The notes: a model not told the origin generated them from the sequence alone. A stretch of DNA of 64,000 nucleotides from Pelagicoccus albus (GCF_014230145.1 NZ_JACHVC010000005.1:131501-195500); one strand, 5' to 3'; numbered from the stretch's first letter, positions 18,567 to 28,728 are shown. Made by a program: numbers and translations.

Positions 18567-19382
18567 TTAGGCTAGAGGAGTAGGGAAGGGCAATTGGTCG
18601 AAATGGTCCAGCTCTAGATCAAAGCGTGTTTTGAGCAGCTCCTTGAGCTGGGCTTTCCCCTCGATCGCCGTCCTTACGGAATGTCCGTTCCAGTCTCTTG
18701 TGATTAATTCGGTATCGGATATCATGATACGCCCATTCGAAGAGATTTGGGCGACGAGCAAGGAGTTGCGGAACCGAGCTTTGGGATGGGTGCAAGAATA
18801 CCAATTGCCAATTTCCAAGTCGACCGGAGCAACACCTTTGGCCTCAAATAGATAAACGTCCCGCCATTCCTCGCCAACCATCATCTGGTGAAGATGGCCT
18901 CCGTCTGTATCAACTACACGTCTGGGTTCGAAGTCTAGGTGTTGAGTCGCTTCCGACTGAAGCGAAATAGGCTCGATCAAGCCGGGGCCCCCGAATCCCA
19001 CGTCCGCAAGGTAGGGACCCTTTTCGGTTTCGACTCCAAGGATCATGTGGGTGAGCGGAGTGGTCGTTCCTACCGGAGCTTGCCAGCGAACTCGAGCGAT
19101 ATAAGGCGTAACACGGAAGCCGATCTTCCTCAAAACGTCCGAGAAAAGGGTGTTTTGCTCGAAGCAATAGCCGCCTCTTCTTTGCTCTACTAACTTTTCG
19201 AAAACGCTATCGCTATCGATTCGAATTACGTGACCGAGTAAAACGTTTAGGTTCTCGAATGGAATACTCTCTTCGTGCAGGCGATGTAGAATCCTCAGGC
19301 ATTCAAGGGTTGGGGTTGCTAGGCCCGTGTATCCAATTCTTTGGAAGTATTTCTCCAGGAAGGAAGAGTCGCTTTGTTTCAT
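18567..19382 (-). CDS. Arylamine N-acetyltransferase
   Basis: The protein transfers acetyl groups from acetyl-CoA to arylamines. The catalytic triad is visible: Cys in RRGGYCFEQN, His in PLTHMILGV and Asp in YLADVGFGG. It has about 271 residues from the ATG at 19382. A GTG seven codons earlier (19403) is the alternative start, but the ATG gives the family-typical N-terminus. The gene follows sbcC closely on the same strand (14 to 35 bases depending on start) and is probably the last gene of the sbcDC transcript. Confidence 0.92.
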   Translation of the reverse strand: MKQSDSSFLEKYFQRIGYTGLATPTLECLRILHRLHEESIPFENLNVLLGHVIRIDSDSVFEKLVEQRRGGYCFEQNTLFSDVLRKIGFRVTPYIARVRWQAPVGTTTPLTHMILGVETEKGPYLADVGFGGPGLIEPISLQSEATQHLDFEPRRVVDTDGGHLHQMMVGEEWRDVYLFEAKGVAPVDLEIGNWYSCTHPKARFRNSLLVAQISSNGRIMISDTELITRDWNGHSVRTAIEGKAQLKELLKTRFDLELDHFDQLPFPTPLA

Positions 19383-19417
19383 GGGATTAATTTCTTCTTT
19401 CACACGGCGGCGTAAGC

Positions 19418-22400
19418 TTATGCCATAATTTTGAAGGCTGCTTTTGAGCCCTGGCGTGTGCTGGTAACTTCGAGTCGAACATCAATGCGCTCTTTCAACT
19501 CCGGAACGTGGGATATGATTCCAACCAGGCGGCCTTTTTCTCTGAGATCCATGAGGGCCTTCAAAGCCTCGTCTAAGGCTTCTTGGTCTAGAGTGCCGAA
19601 TCCTTCGTCGATAAAGAGGGCATCCATTCTAACGCCGCCCGAGTAGCTTTGCACGACGTCCGCGAGACCGAGAGCGAGAGCTAGGGAAGCCAGAAAAGAC
19701 TCTCCACCGGAGAGGGTGTTCACGCTGCGCGATTGCCCGGTGAATTCGTCGAAAACATCTAGATCCAAGCCCGAGGCCCGTCGCATGTCGTTTCGCTCCC
19801 GACGTCTCTCCAGGCGAAAGCGGCCGCGGCTCATTCGCACAAGTCGCGAACTAGCAGCAATCAAGGTGTCGTCCAGAAAGGCGGTTAGGACGAAGCGTTG
19901 TAGTGTGATACCAAGGACGTTTTTACCGTTTACGGCGTCGGCCACTTTCCCCGCGGTAGAGTAAGCTGTTTGTAGCTCACCGAATTCCTTCTCCATTTTG
20001 TCCAATTGCTGACAAGCTCGTTTCAACGTATCCAGATCTTTGCTAAACCCTGCTTTCAGATCTCTCGTTTCTTGCCACGCTTTTTCGGCCGCCTGCTGCT
20101 CCTCGCTATAACGGGTGAGTTGAGGACGTTCGGCAGCCTTTGACTTTGCGAGCTCCTCTTTTGCTCTGGCACATCGGCTTTGTGCGGCAGCCATCTCTTT
20201 TGCGAACTGCTCTAGCGTTTTCTCGAGAACCAGCAGTTCCTCCGAATCGAGCCGAGCCTTGTGCCACGCCTCCTCATTTTCGAAGCCAATCGAGCTAAGA
20301 GCTTTTTGCCATACGCTTTGCAACTCCGCTTCCGCTTTTGCGGCGTCTTTCGTAGTCTTTTCCAAGGAGCGAATTTGAGTTAGCGTCTGCTGATGTGTCT
20401 CCCTGCTTGCTTGGAGGCTTTTCTCGGTAGTCTCCTTTGATGTCTCAAACTCTCGGATACGATTACGGATCAGAGACCTTCGCTTATTCAATGCGATGGA
20501 AGATCGGAGCTCCGTTGGTATATCCTGCTGCATCACTTTTGAAGCGGAGAGTAGTTTTTCAAAACTGCCTTTTCTTTCGTTCGCCGCCTCTTCGGCCTTT
20601 TTTGCGGCTAGGGCGGCTGCCTCCGCCTCGCTACGCGATTTTGCCAGCGAATCCTCTGTCAAACTGGTCGCTTCCTTCTGCAACAATTTTAGTTCTGTAT
20701 CCAGTTTTCCGATCGATTCTAGAATTTGAGCTTCGCTCGATTCTGGTTTGGCAAGGGCGTCGCGTTTGGAGCGAAGGAGGGTGAGTTCTTTTTCGGCATT
20801 TTGGTAAACCTCTCGAGCGGCTTCCAGCTTCTTGAATGCGTCCTCTGCGGATTTGCGGAGCGATTTAATCCGAGTTTCGGAGGGAAGTGACTCGGCTGAG
20901 CTATGGGCGGGTTTGGGATGATGGGTCGAGCCGCAGACTGGGCAGGGGGCCTCTGTTTCCAGTTGGCTGGCCAGTAAGGCCGCTTGGCCGTTATCCCAAC
21001 GATCTTGCTCTTGGTCTCGCTCAGAGCAAAGTCGCTTCCACGTTTCAGCCAGAACTTTACCGGCGGTCTTTCGAGGTTCTTGAGCTTTCTCTAAAACCGT
21101 GATTTTCTCAGAGAGAACTTTTCGCTGGTTTAAAATCTTAAGCGCTTCCTGTGCCTTTTTCAGTTCGGTATCGATCTGTGGAATACGCGACCGAGCCTGC
21201 AGCGATTTGGTCCAACGTTTTTCCAATTCAGGAATTCGCTTAGCCAGCTCGGTGCTATGCTTGCCGAGTCGATCTGATTCCTTGCTAGCTTCGCTGAGTT
21301 GTCTCTTCGCGGTTTCTCCTTCGCTCTGTAATTGGATCAAACGGTTGAGCTTGGGCTCAAGATCGTCGAGTTTGGCCAGTTCGGTTTCCCATTTTTTGAA
21401 GGAGTCGGAATCCTTGTCGAGAAGGGCTTTTTTCTCGATTGCTTGCTGTAAGGCTTTTTCTTGAGCGGGCAAAATCTTCCGAAGCCCTTCGAGCTCTGAG
21501 TCTGCTTTTTCCCGATGCCGTTTCGATTGAGTATAGAGTTCGAACTCCGAGCGAAGGTTCGCTGCTTTTCGTGCCAATTCGACTCGAGCTTTTGCGTCTT
21601 TGGTTTCGCTTTCTCTCGCTTTGATCGCCGAGAGCTCTGTATCCGCTTTTTCCAACTCTAGGAATTGTTGATCCAGAAGGCGGGCCGCTTCTAGGGCTTT
21701 GTTGGCTTGCTCTCTTTTGGTCTGTAGCGGTTTAAGCTGAGCCTCCAGTTCCTCGATTTTAACCCGAGTCAGGCTGAGTTTTTCGCGTAGTTCTTGTTCG
21801 GATTCGCTTAAATGGGCCTCGAGCAAAGCCGCTTTTTGTTGGAGTCCAATCTTGGCTTGGTCCTGAAGATTTTTCGCCTTGGTTTTGAGTAGCTCTGCGA
21901 GTGCCGAGAAGCGTTGTGTCCCGAACAAGGTTTCTAGGATTTCTTCCCGTTTTTTAGAGTCGGCTTCCAAGACTTCTCTGAATCTGCCTTGCGGAATGAG
22001 AATGACTTGTCGGAACTGCTCTGCGGAGAATCCGAGCATGCGGGCGACTTCGCTGTTAACCTGCCCCGCTTTGGTAGCGAGTGGAGTCCAGTTGAGATCC
22101 GAAGGTCCTGGATCTCGGCCGGGTGAATTGCCTTTCCAGAGGTTCGCTTCTGCGGGCCGTTTAGTCGTTCCTTCGCCCCGTTTTTTTGCGACCTCCTGTT
22201 CGGGTTGTCTTTCGACTCGGAAATAGTTTTCGCCGACGCAAAAGTCGAACCGTACGAAGGTGAGGGTTTTGGTATCCGCTTGCTGGCTACGCATTTGTGC
22301 CCCGTTTCGCCCGGCTCCAGAGGTTTCTCCGTACAGGGCGTACGTTATGGCATCCAGCAAGGTGGTTTTTCCCGAGCCAGTGGGGCCGTGGATCAAAAAG

Positions 22401-22489
22401 AATTCGCGACCGCCAAGCTCCGCAAAGTCTAGCGTTTGTGGCTCAGCGTAAGGTCCGAAGGCTGATAGGGTGAGTCTCAGTGGTTTCAC
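19418..22489 (-). CDS. sbcC: Exonuclease subunit SbcC
   Basis: This 1023-residue SMC-like ATPase partners SbcD to cleave hairpins and DNA ends. Walker A is GPTGSGKTTLLDAIT (about 35-49). Long coiled coils flank a zinc hook with CPVC at about 515. The ABC signature is LSGGESFLASLALALGLAD, followed by Walker B LFIDEGFGTLD. The GTG start overlaps the sbcD stop (GTGA), so the two are translationally coupled. Length matches the family. Strong identification. Confidence 0.96.
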   Translation of the reverse strand: MKPLRLTLSAFGPYAEPQTLDFAELGGREFFLIHGPTGSGKTTLLDAITYALYGETSGAGRNGAQMRSQQADTKTLTFVRFDFCVGENYFRVERQPEQEVAKKRGEGTTKRPAEANLWKGNSPGRDPGPSDLNWTPLATKAGQVNSEVARMLGFSAEQFRQVILIPQGRFREVLEADSKKREEILETLFGTQRFSALAELLKTKAKNLQDQAKIGLQQKAALLEAHLSESEQELREKLSLTRVKIEELEAQLKPLQTKREQANKALEAARLLDQQFLELEKADTELSAIKARESETKDAKARVELARKAANLRSEFELYTQSKRHREKADSELEGLRKILPAQEKALQQAIEKKALLDKDSDSFKKWETELAKLDDLEPKLNRLIQLQSEGETAKRQLSEASKESDRLGKHSTELAKRIPELEKRWTKSLQARSRIPQIDTELKKAQEALKILNQRKVLSEKITVLEKAQEPRKTAGKVLAETWKRLCSERDQEQDRWDNGQAALLASQLETEAPCPVCGSTHHPKPAHSSAESLPSETRIKSLRKSAEDAFKKLEAAREVYQNAEKELTLLRSKRDALAKPESSEAQILESIGKLDTELKLLQKEATSLTEDSLAKSRSEAEAAALAAKKAEEAANERKGSFEKLLSASKVMQQDIPTELRSSIALNKRRSLIRNRIREFETSKETTEKSLQASRETHQQTLTQIRSLEKTTKDAAKAEAELQSVWQKALSSIGFENEEAWHKARLDSEELLVLEKTLEQFAKEMAAAQSRCARAKEELAKSKAAERPQLTRYSEEQQAAEKAWQETRDLKAGFSKDLDTLKRACQQLDKMEKEFGELQTAYSTAGKVADAVNGKNVLGITLQRFVLTAFLDDTLIAASSRLVRMSRGRFRLERRRERNDMRRASGLDLDVFDEFTGQSRSVNTLSGGESFLASLALALGLADVVQSYSGGVRMDALFIDEGFGTLDQEALDEALKALMDLREKGRLVGIISHVPELKERIDVRLEVTSTRQGSKAAFKIMA

Positions 22490-23634
22490 AAAGAGGCTCC
22501 CTCGCTTAGAGGTTCGGATCGGTTCAGCTCATTAATCGCTTGCTGGAAAAGAGAGAGTTCTTCGGGGCTTGGCTCTCCATCCAAGGCTTCACGGTAGAAG
22601 TTTGAGAAGAGTTCGGTCTCGGTCGATTCTCGTCGTTTTTGGATTTGGCTGGCGGAGGTTTTCTGAAGGTAGGTACGCTCGATTTGAAGTACGTTGGGAT
22701 AGACTTCTCTTAAGCGGCTGATGGCGTTTAAAAGAGCGCCTTGATCTGTCAGAGTTACCCGAAGGTAATCCAGTCGCTTGGGATCGTTAGAGGCACCGGA
22801 AATCAGCTTAAGCAATTCACCTTCCAAGTTTCTTACGTCGCGTCTGGGCTTTAATGGTACGAGCCTGACGTTGATGTCTCCGCTTACGGGATCCATTTCC
22901 CCGATGACGACTGATTTTTTATGGGAGGCCTCGGAGAAGGAATATTTGAGCGGCGAGCCGGAATAAAGGCAGTTGGGAGCGATCGTCTGTGGGGCGTGGA
23001 GGTGTCCCAAGGCAACATAGTCGAAGTCTTTGAAGAGTTCGTAAGGCACGGTCCCCGCTCCGCCTACAGAAAGTGGTCGTTCTGATTCCGACTCGGTTTT
23101 AGCGCCCGCTACGAACGCGTGGGCAACGAGCATTCGACGACGATCAGGAGAGAAATTCTCTCGCATGCGATCCAGGCATACCTGCATCGCAGTGGCGTGG
23201 TCGCGAACTTCGGATGCGCCCGCCCAGGCTCGGACTTCCGCGGGCTCGGCGAAGGGGAGTGCAAAGACGTCTATTCCACCCACTTGGATTGGCTGGATGG
23301 CTTCTTCGAAATTGGCGACTATGTGCAGACCGGATTTGGCCAATAAAGAAGCTCCGTAGCCGACTCGGGTGGCGCTATCGTGGTTTCCCGGTATAGCGAT
23401 GATGGGCGCTCCAGTCTCCGAGATCAGCCGCGCCCAAGTTCGGTCGAGCAGGGCGACCGCTTCGGGTGGGGGAACGGCCCGGTCGTAAAGATCTCCAGCT
23501 ACGATGACAGCATCGACCTTCTCGGCTACTGCGATGTCGACGATTTGGTCTAAGGCGACGGCTTGATCGTCAGTGAGATGGAGCTGATGGAATATGCGAC
23601 CGAGGTGCCAATCCGCGGTGTGGAGAAACTTCAT
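22486..23634 (-). CDS. sbcD: Exonuclease subunit SbcD
   Basis: This calcineurin-like nuclease subunit has all phosphoesterase motifs: HTADWHLGR, VIVAGDLYD, AIPGNHDSATR and VALGHLHAPQ. About 382 residues are encoded from the ATG at 23634. A TTG at 23646 in the same frame would add four residues but is less likely. It overlaps sbcC by three bases and starts the operon sbcD-sbcC-NAT. The sulfotransferase gene lies 74 bases upstream on the same strand. Confidence 0.95.
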   Translation of the reverse strand: MKFLHTADWHLGRIFHQLHLTDDQAVALDQIVDIAVAEKVDAVIVAGDLYDRAVPPPEAVALLDRTWARLISETGAPIIAIPGNHDSATRVGYGASLLAKSGLHIVANFEEAIQPIQVGGIDVFALPFAEPAEVRAWAGASEVRDHATAMQVCLDRMRENFSPDRRRMLVAHAFVAGAKTESESERPLSVGGAGTVPYELFKDFDYVALGHLHAPQTIAPNCLYSGSPLKYSFSEASHKKSVVIGEMDPVSGDINVRLVPLKPRRDVRNLEGELLKLISGASNDPKRLDYLRVTLTDQGALLNAISRLREVYPNVLQIERTYLQKTSASQIQKRRESTETELFSNFYREALDGEPSPEELSLFQQAINELNRSEPLSEGASL

Positions 23635-23708
23635 TTCTCCAGCCAATAGCTAAGCGGACTGGGTGCGATAGCAGAATTGGGCGAGAGGCAATTTTTGATA
23701 TCTGCCAG

Positions 23709-24338
23709 CTAGCCTTGGTAGCTGTAGCCGAAACGCTGGAGATCCTCGGACCAGAATTCTTCAACTTTGTCCCTCAGCTTTTCGTCATAATAGGACTGAT
23801 ACGCGGAGCGAGAGCTGGCGTTTTCGTGCGGAAGCTCTGCCTTCAGTCCGAGTTGACGACAGACCATCTTAAAGTCATCTGGCAGGCTCTCGAAACGCCC
23901 CACGAAGTCGACCATGAGGTTTCCGTCTTTGTCGCAGATGGCACGGCTCTGGTGGAGCTTGTCTCGCTGGATTTCGTAGTCGACGAAAGCAGAGAAAGAG
24001 CCGAGAGCGGTTACTTTTGCGTGCCGGTGGTGCCGTTTGTTCTTGCGGATGTAATGGTAGGACGAAACGAGCAGATCGAAGGGGTTACGTACGAAGGCGA
24101 ATTTGTACATGCGGTGGTATCTTTCTGCCCCCAGTCGCTTGCGGGCGTAGTTCCAGTCGGCATGGATGGGGAAGTAGGTCTTTCTTGGATCACGTACGAG
24201 GCCGATCTTGCTGCGTAGTCGAGTGATGCGGTCCTTGGGCATTTGCTCAGCATAGGGTTGGAGGGCCCGCTGAATGCTGCTCCCCGCAGTCTTACAGATG
24301 TGAATGAATAGGAAGTTGTGACCGTGGGAAATGAGCAT
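23709..24338 (-). CDS. Sulfotransferase family 2 protein
   Basis: This 209-residue protein has the PAPS-binding motifs of Golgi-type carbohydrate sulfotransferases: FLFIHICKTAGSSIQRAL (5'-phosphosulfate loop, about 10-27) and FAFVRNPFDLLVSSYHYI (3'-phosphate site). It probably sulfates a carbohydrate or lipid head group. Bacterial members usually modify surface glycans. No membrane segment is seen. Grouping with sbcDC on one strand looks coincidental. Confidence 0.85.
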   Translation of the reverse strand: MLISHGHNFLFIHICKTAGSSIQRALQPYAEQMPKDRITRLRSKIGLVRDPRKTYFPIHADWNYARKRLGAERYHRMYKFAFVRNPFDLLVSSYHYIRKNKRHHRHAKVTALGSFSAFVDYEIQRDKLHQSRAICDKDGNLMVDFVGRFESLPDDFKMVCRQLGLKAELPHENASSRSAYQSYYDEKLRDKVEEFWSEDLQRFGYSYQG

Positions 24339-24701
24339 GCTACCACTTTGAAGTTTTATGGATGAAACTGGGATGAATACCTTACTAGAAAATTTCGCGA
24401 ATACATAGGGTGCCTACTGAAGCGCAAACTCGAGATTCATGGTTTTTAAGGTCCGTTTTGAATGAATACCCGATTTCAAGCGCTGAGTGTTTACCCGTTT
24501 TTATAAGCGTTTAACAGAATGAAACACTTTTCTTAATAGGAGAATCAAATTATAGTTATAACTTTATTATAAAGGATTTTTGGATCCCCTATAGGTAAAG
24601 ATGCTGTAGGTTTTCCCGATTCTCTCTGCAGCCTGCAGCCCCCGTACTCAGGCTACTTAGCTACCCTCACAACTCGGAATAAGCGCCAGGGAGAACTGGA
24701 A
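24339..24701. other. Intergenic region, AT-rich, divergent promoters likely
   Basis: This 363-base gap lies between the sulfotransferase and chemoreceptor genes. Positions 24530-24580 are strongly AT-rich (several TTATAA-like words) and are the best place for the chemoreceptor promoter. AGGGAGA at 24688-24694 is a good Shine-Dalgarno sequence for the ATG at 24702. No RNA gene or riboswitch was recognised. Confidence 0.5.
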
Positions 24702-26510
24702 ATGAAACTAAAACTTAGAGATAAATTTTTAATAAGCTCACTGGCTTTCGTGATCTTGGGAATGGGTACTCTGGCTGTGATCACTCACTACCGATTCAAA
24801 TCGGCCCTCGAGGATGCTGTGGAGTCCCAAAGCATGCAGCAGGCTAGCAGTGCGGCTCACGAAGTAGATACTTGGCTGGAAGACAAAGAGCGAGAGATGA
24901 AGGCTTGGGTTTCGGGGCACAACGTTACTGCTCTGTCCGATGGCTTTTCTAAGGTCCTAGAGGAAAGGGTTGCAGAGTCCCCATGTGCGGAGTCGATTTA
25001 CTTGCTTGATAACAGCGGGCTAATAGTGGCTGCTTCTGAGCATGTTTCTCCGGAAATGGCCTCCCGCCTAGGCACCATCTCGAGAACTTATGCAGAGCAG
25101 GAAGGTTTTTTGCCTATCAGCTACAACTCTAATGAGGAAAAGGCGTCTTTCTTTTTGTCAACCTTGGTGGAATCGAATGGATCCCGATCCGGCCATATGC
25201 TGGTGGAGATGTCGCTCGACTACTTATACGAAAGGTTTGTGTCCAGAATCCAGGTAGGAGAAGAGGGGTATGCCTTTATCGCAGAGGAGAGTGGACTGAT
25301 TGTCGCTCATCCAAATTCCAATTACGTCGGCACGCTCGACATCCGAACATATGATTGGGGCAAACAGACGCTAGAGAGCCCGGGTGAATTCATCACCTAC
25401 GAATTCGAGGGCAAGGGTAAGATAGCTGCTGTACAGGCTATTTTCGAATCCGATTGGGTGCTTTGTGTCACTGCCTACAACGAAGACGTGTACGCTCCTG
25501 TGAAGGCGGTTGCTTGGTTTACGTTTTTTATCACCGGTGGGATTTGCCTGGTCGCTGCTGTATTCATCGTGTGGATAACTACTAGCATCGTGGGACCGAT
25601 ACATGAGATTATGGGAGGCTTGGATAGCTCGGCTTTCCAGGTTACTTCAGCGTCTAATCAGGTCGCCTCTGCGAGTATGGATCTTTCGAAAAGTTCAGAA
25701 GAGCAAGCGTCCTCGGTGGAAGCGACCTCAAATTCTCTTACCGAAATTGCCGGCAAGACGAACGGTAACGCGGAAAAGGCGGCAGGGGCTCGACAGGTCT
25801 TGAATGAAACTTCTATTCGTAGCTTGGAGGAGGTACATGTACAGATTCAGGAGGCGCAGAGAGCGATTTTTGAAACGAGAGAGACTGCGGAGCAAACTCT
25901 GAAGGTAGTAAAGACGATCGACGAAATTGCGTTCCAAACCAACCTGCTCGCTTTGAATGCGGCAGTAGAGGCTGCCAGAGCAGGTGAGGCAGGCAAGGGA
26001 TTCGCAGTTGTGGCGGAAGAGGTTCGGGCATTGGCCGGAAAAGCTGCATCTGCAGCCAAGACCTCCGGAGAGTTGATCAATTCCTCTTACGATTCTGTGC
26101 AGCATGTCTCCTCGATGAACGAGAAAATTGCCGACTCTATGAAGCGTAATTTGGAGATCGCTCATTCGGTGGCTGAAAAGATGGATGAAATATCTGAAGA
26201 TTCTCTTGGTCAGGCTGCCTGTATTCAGGAAATAAGCGCATCCATGGCGGCTATCGATAAGGTTACCCGAGACAACGTAGCAAACTCCGAGGAAAGTGCC
26301 TCTGCTGCGGAAGAACTAAATGTCCAAGCAAGACAGCTCAAGGAATTTGTCGACATGCTCGACAGCGTACTGAACGGAGTGAAAGCAACGCAAAGCGCTG
26401 AAAATGAAGCTGCTTTGGCTCCCCGTCCACGACAAGAGCCCGGGAGCTCCCCAGCCCGTTTCGATCGAGTCGACGATTCAGCCGACGTTATGTCGGAAAT
26501 GTGGAACTAA
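24702..26510 (+). CDS. Methyl-accepting chemotaxis protein with Cache sensor domain
   Basis: This 602-residue chemoreceptor has TM1 at about 9-28, a periplasmic double-Cache-like domain (about 30-270; motifs [17 protein letters not shown] and [19 protein letters not shown]) and TM2 at about 275-297 ([20 protein letters not shown]). The signalling domain has the tip [20 protein letters not shown], then [18 protein letters not shown]. Cache domains of this kind bind amino acids, organic acids or similar small molecules. A Shine-Dalgarno sequence precedes the start. A porin-like gene follows after 62 bases and is probably cotranscribed. Confidence 0.92.
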   Translation: MKLKLRDKFLISSLAFVILGMGTLAVITHYRFKSALEDAVESQSMQQASSAAHEVDTWLEDKEREMKAWVSGHNVTALSDGFSKVLEERVAESPCAESIYLLDNSGLIVAASEHVSPEMASRLGTISRTYAEQEGFLPISYNSNEEKASFFLSTLVESNGSRSGHMLVEMSLDYLYERFVSRIQVGEEGYAFIAEESGLIVAHPNSNYVGTLDIRTYDWGKQTLESPGEFITYEFEGKGKIAAVQAIFESDWVLCVTAYNEDVYAPVKAVAWFTFFITGGICLVAAVFIVWITTSIVGPIHEIMGGLDSSAFQVTSASNQVASASMDLSKSSEEQASSVEATSNSLTEIAGKTNGNAEKAAGARQVLNETSIRSLEEVHVQIQEAQRAIFETRETAEQTLKVVKTIDEIAFQTNLLALNAAVEAARAGEAGKGFAVVAEEVRALAGKAASAAKTSGELINSSYDSVQHVSSMNEKIADSMKRNLEIAHSVAEKMDEISEDSLGQAACIQEISASMAAIDKVTRDNVANSEESASAAEELNVQARQLKEFVDMLDSVLNGVKATQSAENEAALAPRPRQEPGSSPARFDRVDDSADVMSEMWN

Positions 26511-26572
26511 GCAGTCTTCGCGGCACGTGGGGGCGGTAAATAAAAATTTCTAGAACCTGAAATTATAACGTT

Positions 26573-27808
26573 ATGATGCATATCAATCTTAACGCAGTCT
26601 CCCGCAGCACGGTACGGCTCCTCAGCATTCTTGGCCTGATTGCAGGCTTGGTGAACGGTTTGAACGCAGATGATCATTTCGATCGATCAGTTCAAACTTC
26701 TGGCAGTGTCCAGCTGTTGTCCATGGAGCGCGACTACGGCAACGGTGTCGATGGAAGCAGTACCAGCATTTCCGCGACTGTGAACTTGGATTCGAATCTA
26801 AGCGAAAATCTCTCTTGGCACGGTCAGTATGTTCATGTCGAGAATCTTCAAGAGGATGGAAGGGAAGACGCTGCGTATTGGCTATCCAATGACTATACCA
26901 GCCTGCTAAATGAGCTTTATCTAGAGTACCATGCTGAAGGAGATTCTATAAGTGAGGTCAGCTTGAAGCTGGGACGGCAGGTTGCTGGCTACGACTTCTT
27001 TCCCACCTACAAGACGCGGCATAAGGGACAGGCTTTTGGGGGAGTTAGCTTTCACGGGAAGGTTCTTGGGTCGGTTAGCCTAGATCTAGGGCACATCGCC
27101 GATTTTAGTGCCTGGCCGAGTCGGGTCGACGGTTCCTCGTCTTTGACTAGTGATTTTGCCAGTATCAGCGAACGCCTTGGCCAAACCGGTGGAGATAACG
27201 GGGTACAGTTTATACAGGCCAAATGGGGGCAGGGTGAATCGTTTAGCTTTTCAAGCTATGGTTATCATGTGGACGGTTACTACGACACCTTAGGGTTGAA
27301 GGTGAACTACTTGCTTCACGAGTCGGAAGAGTCGGGTGCGTATAATGTGTCGGTTCATGCTTTTCAGCAAGAGGGCACTCGCTCTGGTCCGTTTTCTAGT
27401 CAGGACGGCCGAGTTGTTGAATTGAATCTAAACTACAAGAAAAACGCCTTGTCGATGGATCTTGGATGGACCCATGTTGGTGGTGATTCGACTATTTTGA
27501 ACCCGTTCCGTACCTCTTTTGCAATCGATGCGACTCTTCTTTGGTACACGAATCAATTTGAGAGGGGAACAGATTCGGCCCATCTCAAGACGCTTTACAA
27601 GCACAAGCAGTGGACATTCTACGGAGCGTTTATTGCGGCTCAGCATCAAGACGATCGTGAAGAAACCGAAGCGAACGCGGTCGTGAAATATCAATTCGAA
27701 AACGATATTTGGGTCGCCTTCAAAGGAGGGTATGGAACTCGTGACTACGAGGCGTCTCCCGATCAGCACGCGCGTGATCTCCGACTCTTTGTCGGACGTT
27801 CCTTCTGA
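26573..27808 (+). CDS. Outer-membrane porin-like beta-barrel protein
   Basis: This 411-residue protein has a signal peptide (about 1-31) and then alternating amphipathic strands throughout, for example SLSWHGQYVHVEN-type and VSLKLGRQVAGYDFF-type segments. It ends in RDLRLFVGRSF, with the terminal Phe that outer-membrane barrels need for assembly. The segment LNELYLEYH followed by a LKLGRQ strand resembles OprD/alginate-export-like porins, but I cannot assign a family with certainty. It lies 62 bases after a chemoreceptor gene, so uptake of the sensed compound is possible. A bulged terminator follows. Confidence 0.7.
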   Translation: MMHINLNAVSRSTVRLLSILGLIAGLVNGLNADDHFDRSVQTSGSVQLLSMERDYGNGVDGSSTSISATVNLDSNLSENLSWHGQYVHVENLQEDGREDAAYWLSNDYTSLLNELYLEYHAEGDSISEVSLKLGRQVAGYDFFPTYKTRHKGQAFGGVSFHGKVLGSVSLDLGHIADFSAWPSRVDGSSSLTSDFASISERLGQTGGDNGVQFIQAKWGQGESFSFSSYGYHVDGYYDTLGLKVNYLLHESEESGAYNVSVHAFQQEGTRSGPFSSQDGRVVELNLNYKKNALSMDLGWTHVGGDSTILNPFRTSFAIDATLLWYTNQFERGTDSAHLKTLYKHKQWTFYGAFIAAQHQDDREETEANAVVKYQFENDIWVAFKGGYGTRDYEASPDQHARDLRLFVGRSF

Positions 27809-27850
27809 ACGCACGCAGCATTGGCCTGCGTGAAATTAAATTTAGAAAAT

Positions 27851-27888
27851 CAAAGGCCCTTCCTGTGAGGTGGGGCCCTTTCTTTATT
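27851..27888 (+). terminator. Rho-independent terminator after porin gene
   Basis: AAAGGCCC, a 12-base loop, then GGGGCCCTTT and TCTTTATT. The stem has one bulged base. It also overlaps the 3' end of the convergent gene at 27884. Confidence 0.65.
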
Positions 27889-28300
27889 CGCTTTCGAAGA
27901 GCGACTCTACTACTTCAAAGGTTGGCCCAAGAGTAGCCACTGATTGAATACGGTGGTTTGGTAATGGAGTGGCTATCAAATCCAGGAAGGGGGAGAAATC
28001 AAGCAAGTCGTGGGTGAGGTTTTCCCCATTCTCCTGCAATACGACGCGATAGGCGATCTCTGGTTCTTTTAGCCGCCTTATTTTTGGGGCAGCCTTTGCC
28101 TTCTTTTTCTTAGGAGCTTTAACTCGTTTCCCCTTTTGTGTGGATGGCAGCGTGGCTGCCGGTAGCTCGAATGGATATTCTTGGCCAAGGATATCCGATA
28201 TGGTCGTCTCGATATGACTAAGGTCGGCGAGGCAAGTCTCTCGCTCGATAAGCAGAGAGTTGACCGCGACGAGCTCGTCTATGGACATGTTATTTGGCAT
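27884..28300 (-). CDS. Hypothetical small protein with lysine-rich linker (paralogue of 28378 gene)
   Basis: This 138-residue protein is of unrecognised family. The N-terminal part is a predicted helix with LLIERETCLADLSHIE, followed by ILGQEYPFELPA and then a Lys-rich linker (KKKKAKAAPK) at about 78-90. The C-terminal part looks globular (EIAYRVVLQENGENLTHDLLD). The first half aligns by eye with the neighbouring gene: LLxERE, a helix, then I(L/V)GxExxF and a Pro-rich stretch. It is the last gene of the FtsK operon, 77 bases after its paralogue. It may bind DNA through the basic linker, but this is untested. Confidence 0.7.
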   Translation of the reverse strand: MPNNMSIDELVAVNSLLIERETCLADLSHIETTISDILGQEYPFELPAATLPSTQKGKRVKAPKKKKAKAAPKIRRLKEPEIAYRVVLQENGENLTHDLLDFSPFLDLIATPLPNHRIQSVATLGPTFEVVESLFESE

Positions 28301-28377
28301 GGATAAATTCGAATCCTCGGTTCGCTCTGGGGAGCTTTAGTTGGGATCCGGCAGAATCAGGTTTGGACGGGGTTATT

Positions 28378-28725
28378 CTACTCGTCCTCTTCAGCTGGCT
28401 TTTGCTCGTCGGTCTCTTGCTTCGGTTCTTCGAGCTTTTCTGCTTTGGCGACTGCTTTCTTGGCTGCCTTCTTAGGTGTTGCTTGTGCTGGAAAAGCGAA
28501 TACCGGAGCGGGCGGTTCGGGAAATGGGAATACACCTTCTTCTCCTACGATCGATTCTACCTGGCTTTCTAGTTCGCTGATACGTTGATAGGCGGCTTCG
28601 CGTTCTTCCAGCAGGGTGTCAATTTTTGTGCGGGCTTCGAGGGCTTGGCGAATAGTGTCGCTGTCGCCGCGGAGTACGATTTCCGCAAAAGTGAGTGGAC
28701 TTAGTTTTTGAGTTTTTTTGGCCAT
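28378..28725 (-). CDS. Hypothetical small Lys/Glu-rich protein
   Basis: This 115-residue protein is of unrecognised family. It opens MAKKTQKLSPLTFAEIVLRG, continues with a coiled-coil-like helix (LLEEREAAYQRISELESQVE), then VGEEGVFPFPEPPAP, and ends in an alternating Lys/Ala then Glu-rich tail (KKAAKKAVAKAEK...). The central pattern matches the gene at 27884. Its ATG sits directly after the stop of the repeat protein gene (three bases between), which implies translational coupling in the FtsK operon. Confidence 0.72.
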   Translation of the reverse strand: MAKKTQKLSPLTFAEIVLRGDSDTIRQALEARTKIDTLLEEREAAYQRISELESQVESIVGEEGVFPFPEPPAPVFAFPAQATPKKAAKKAVAKAEKLEEPKQETDEQKPAEEDE

Positions 28726-28728
28726 TTT

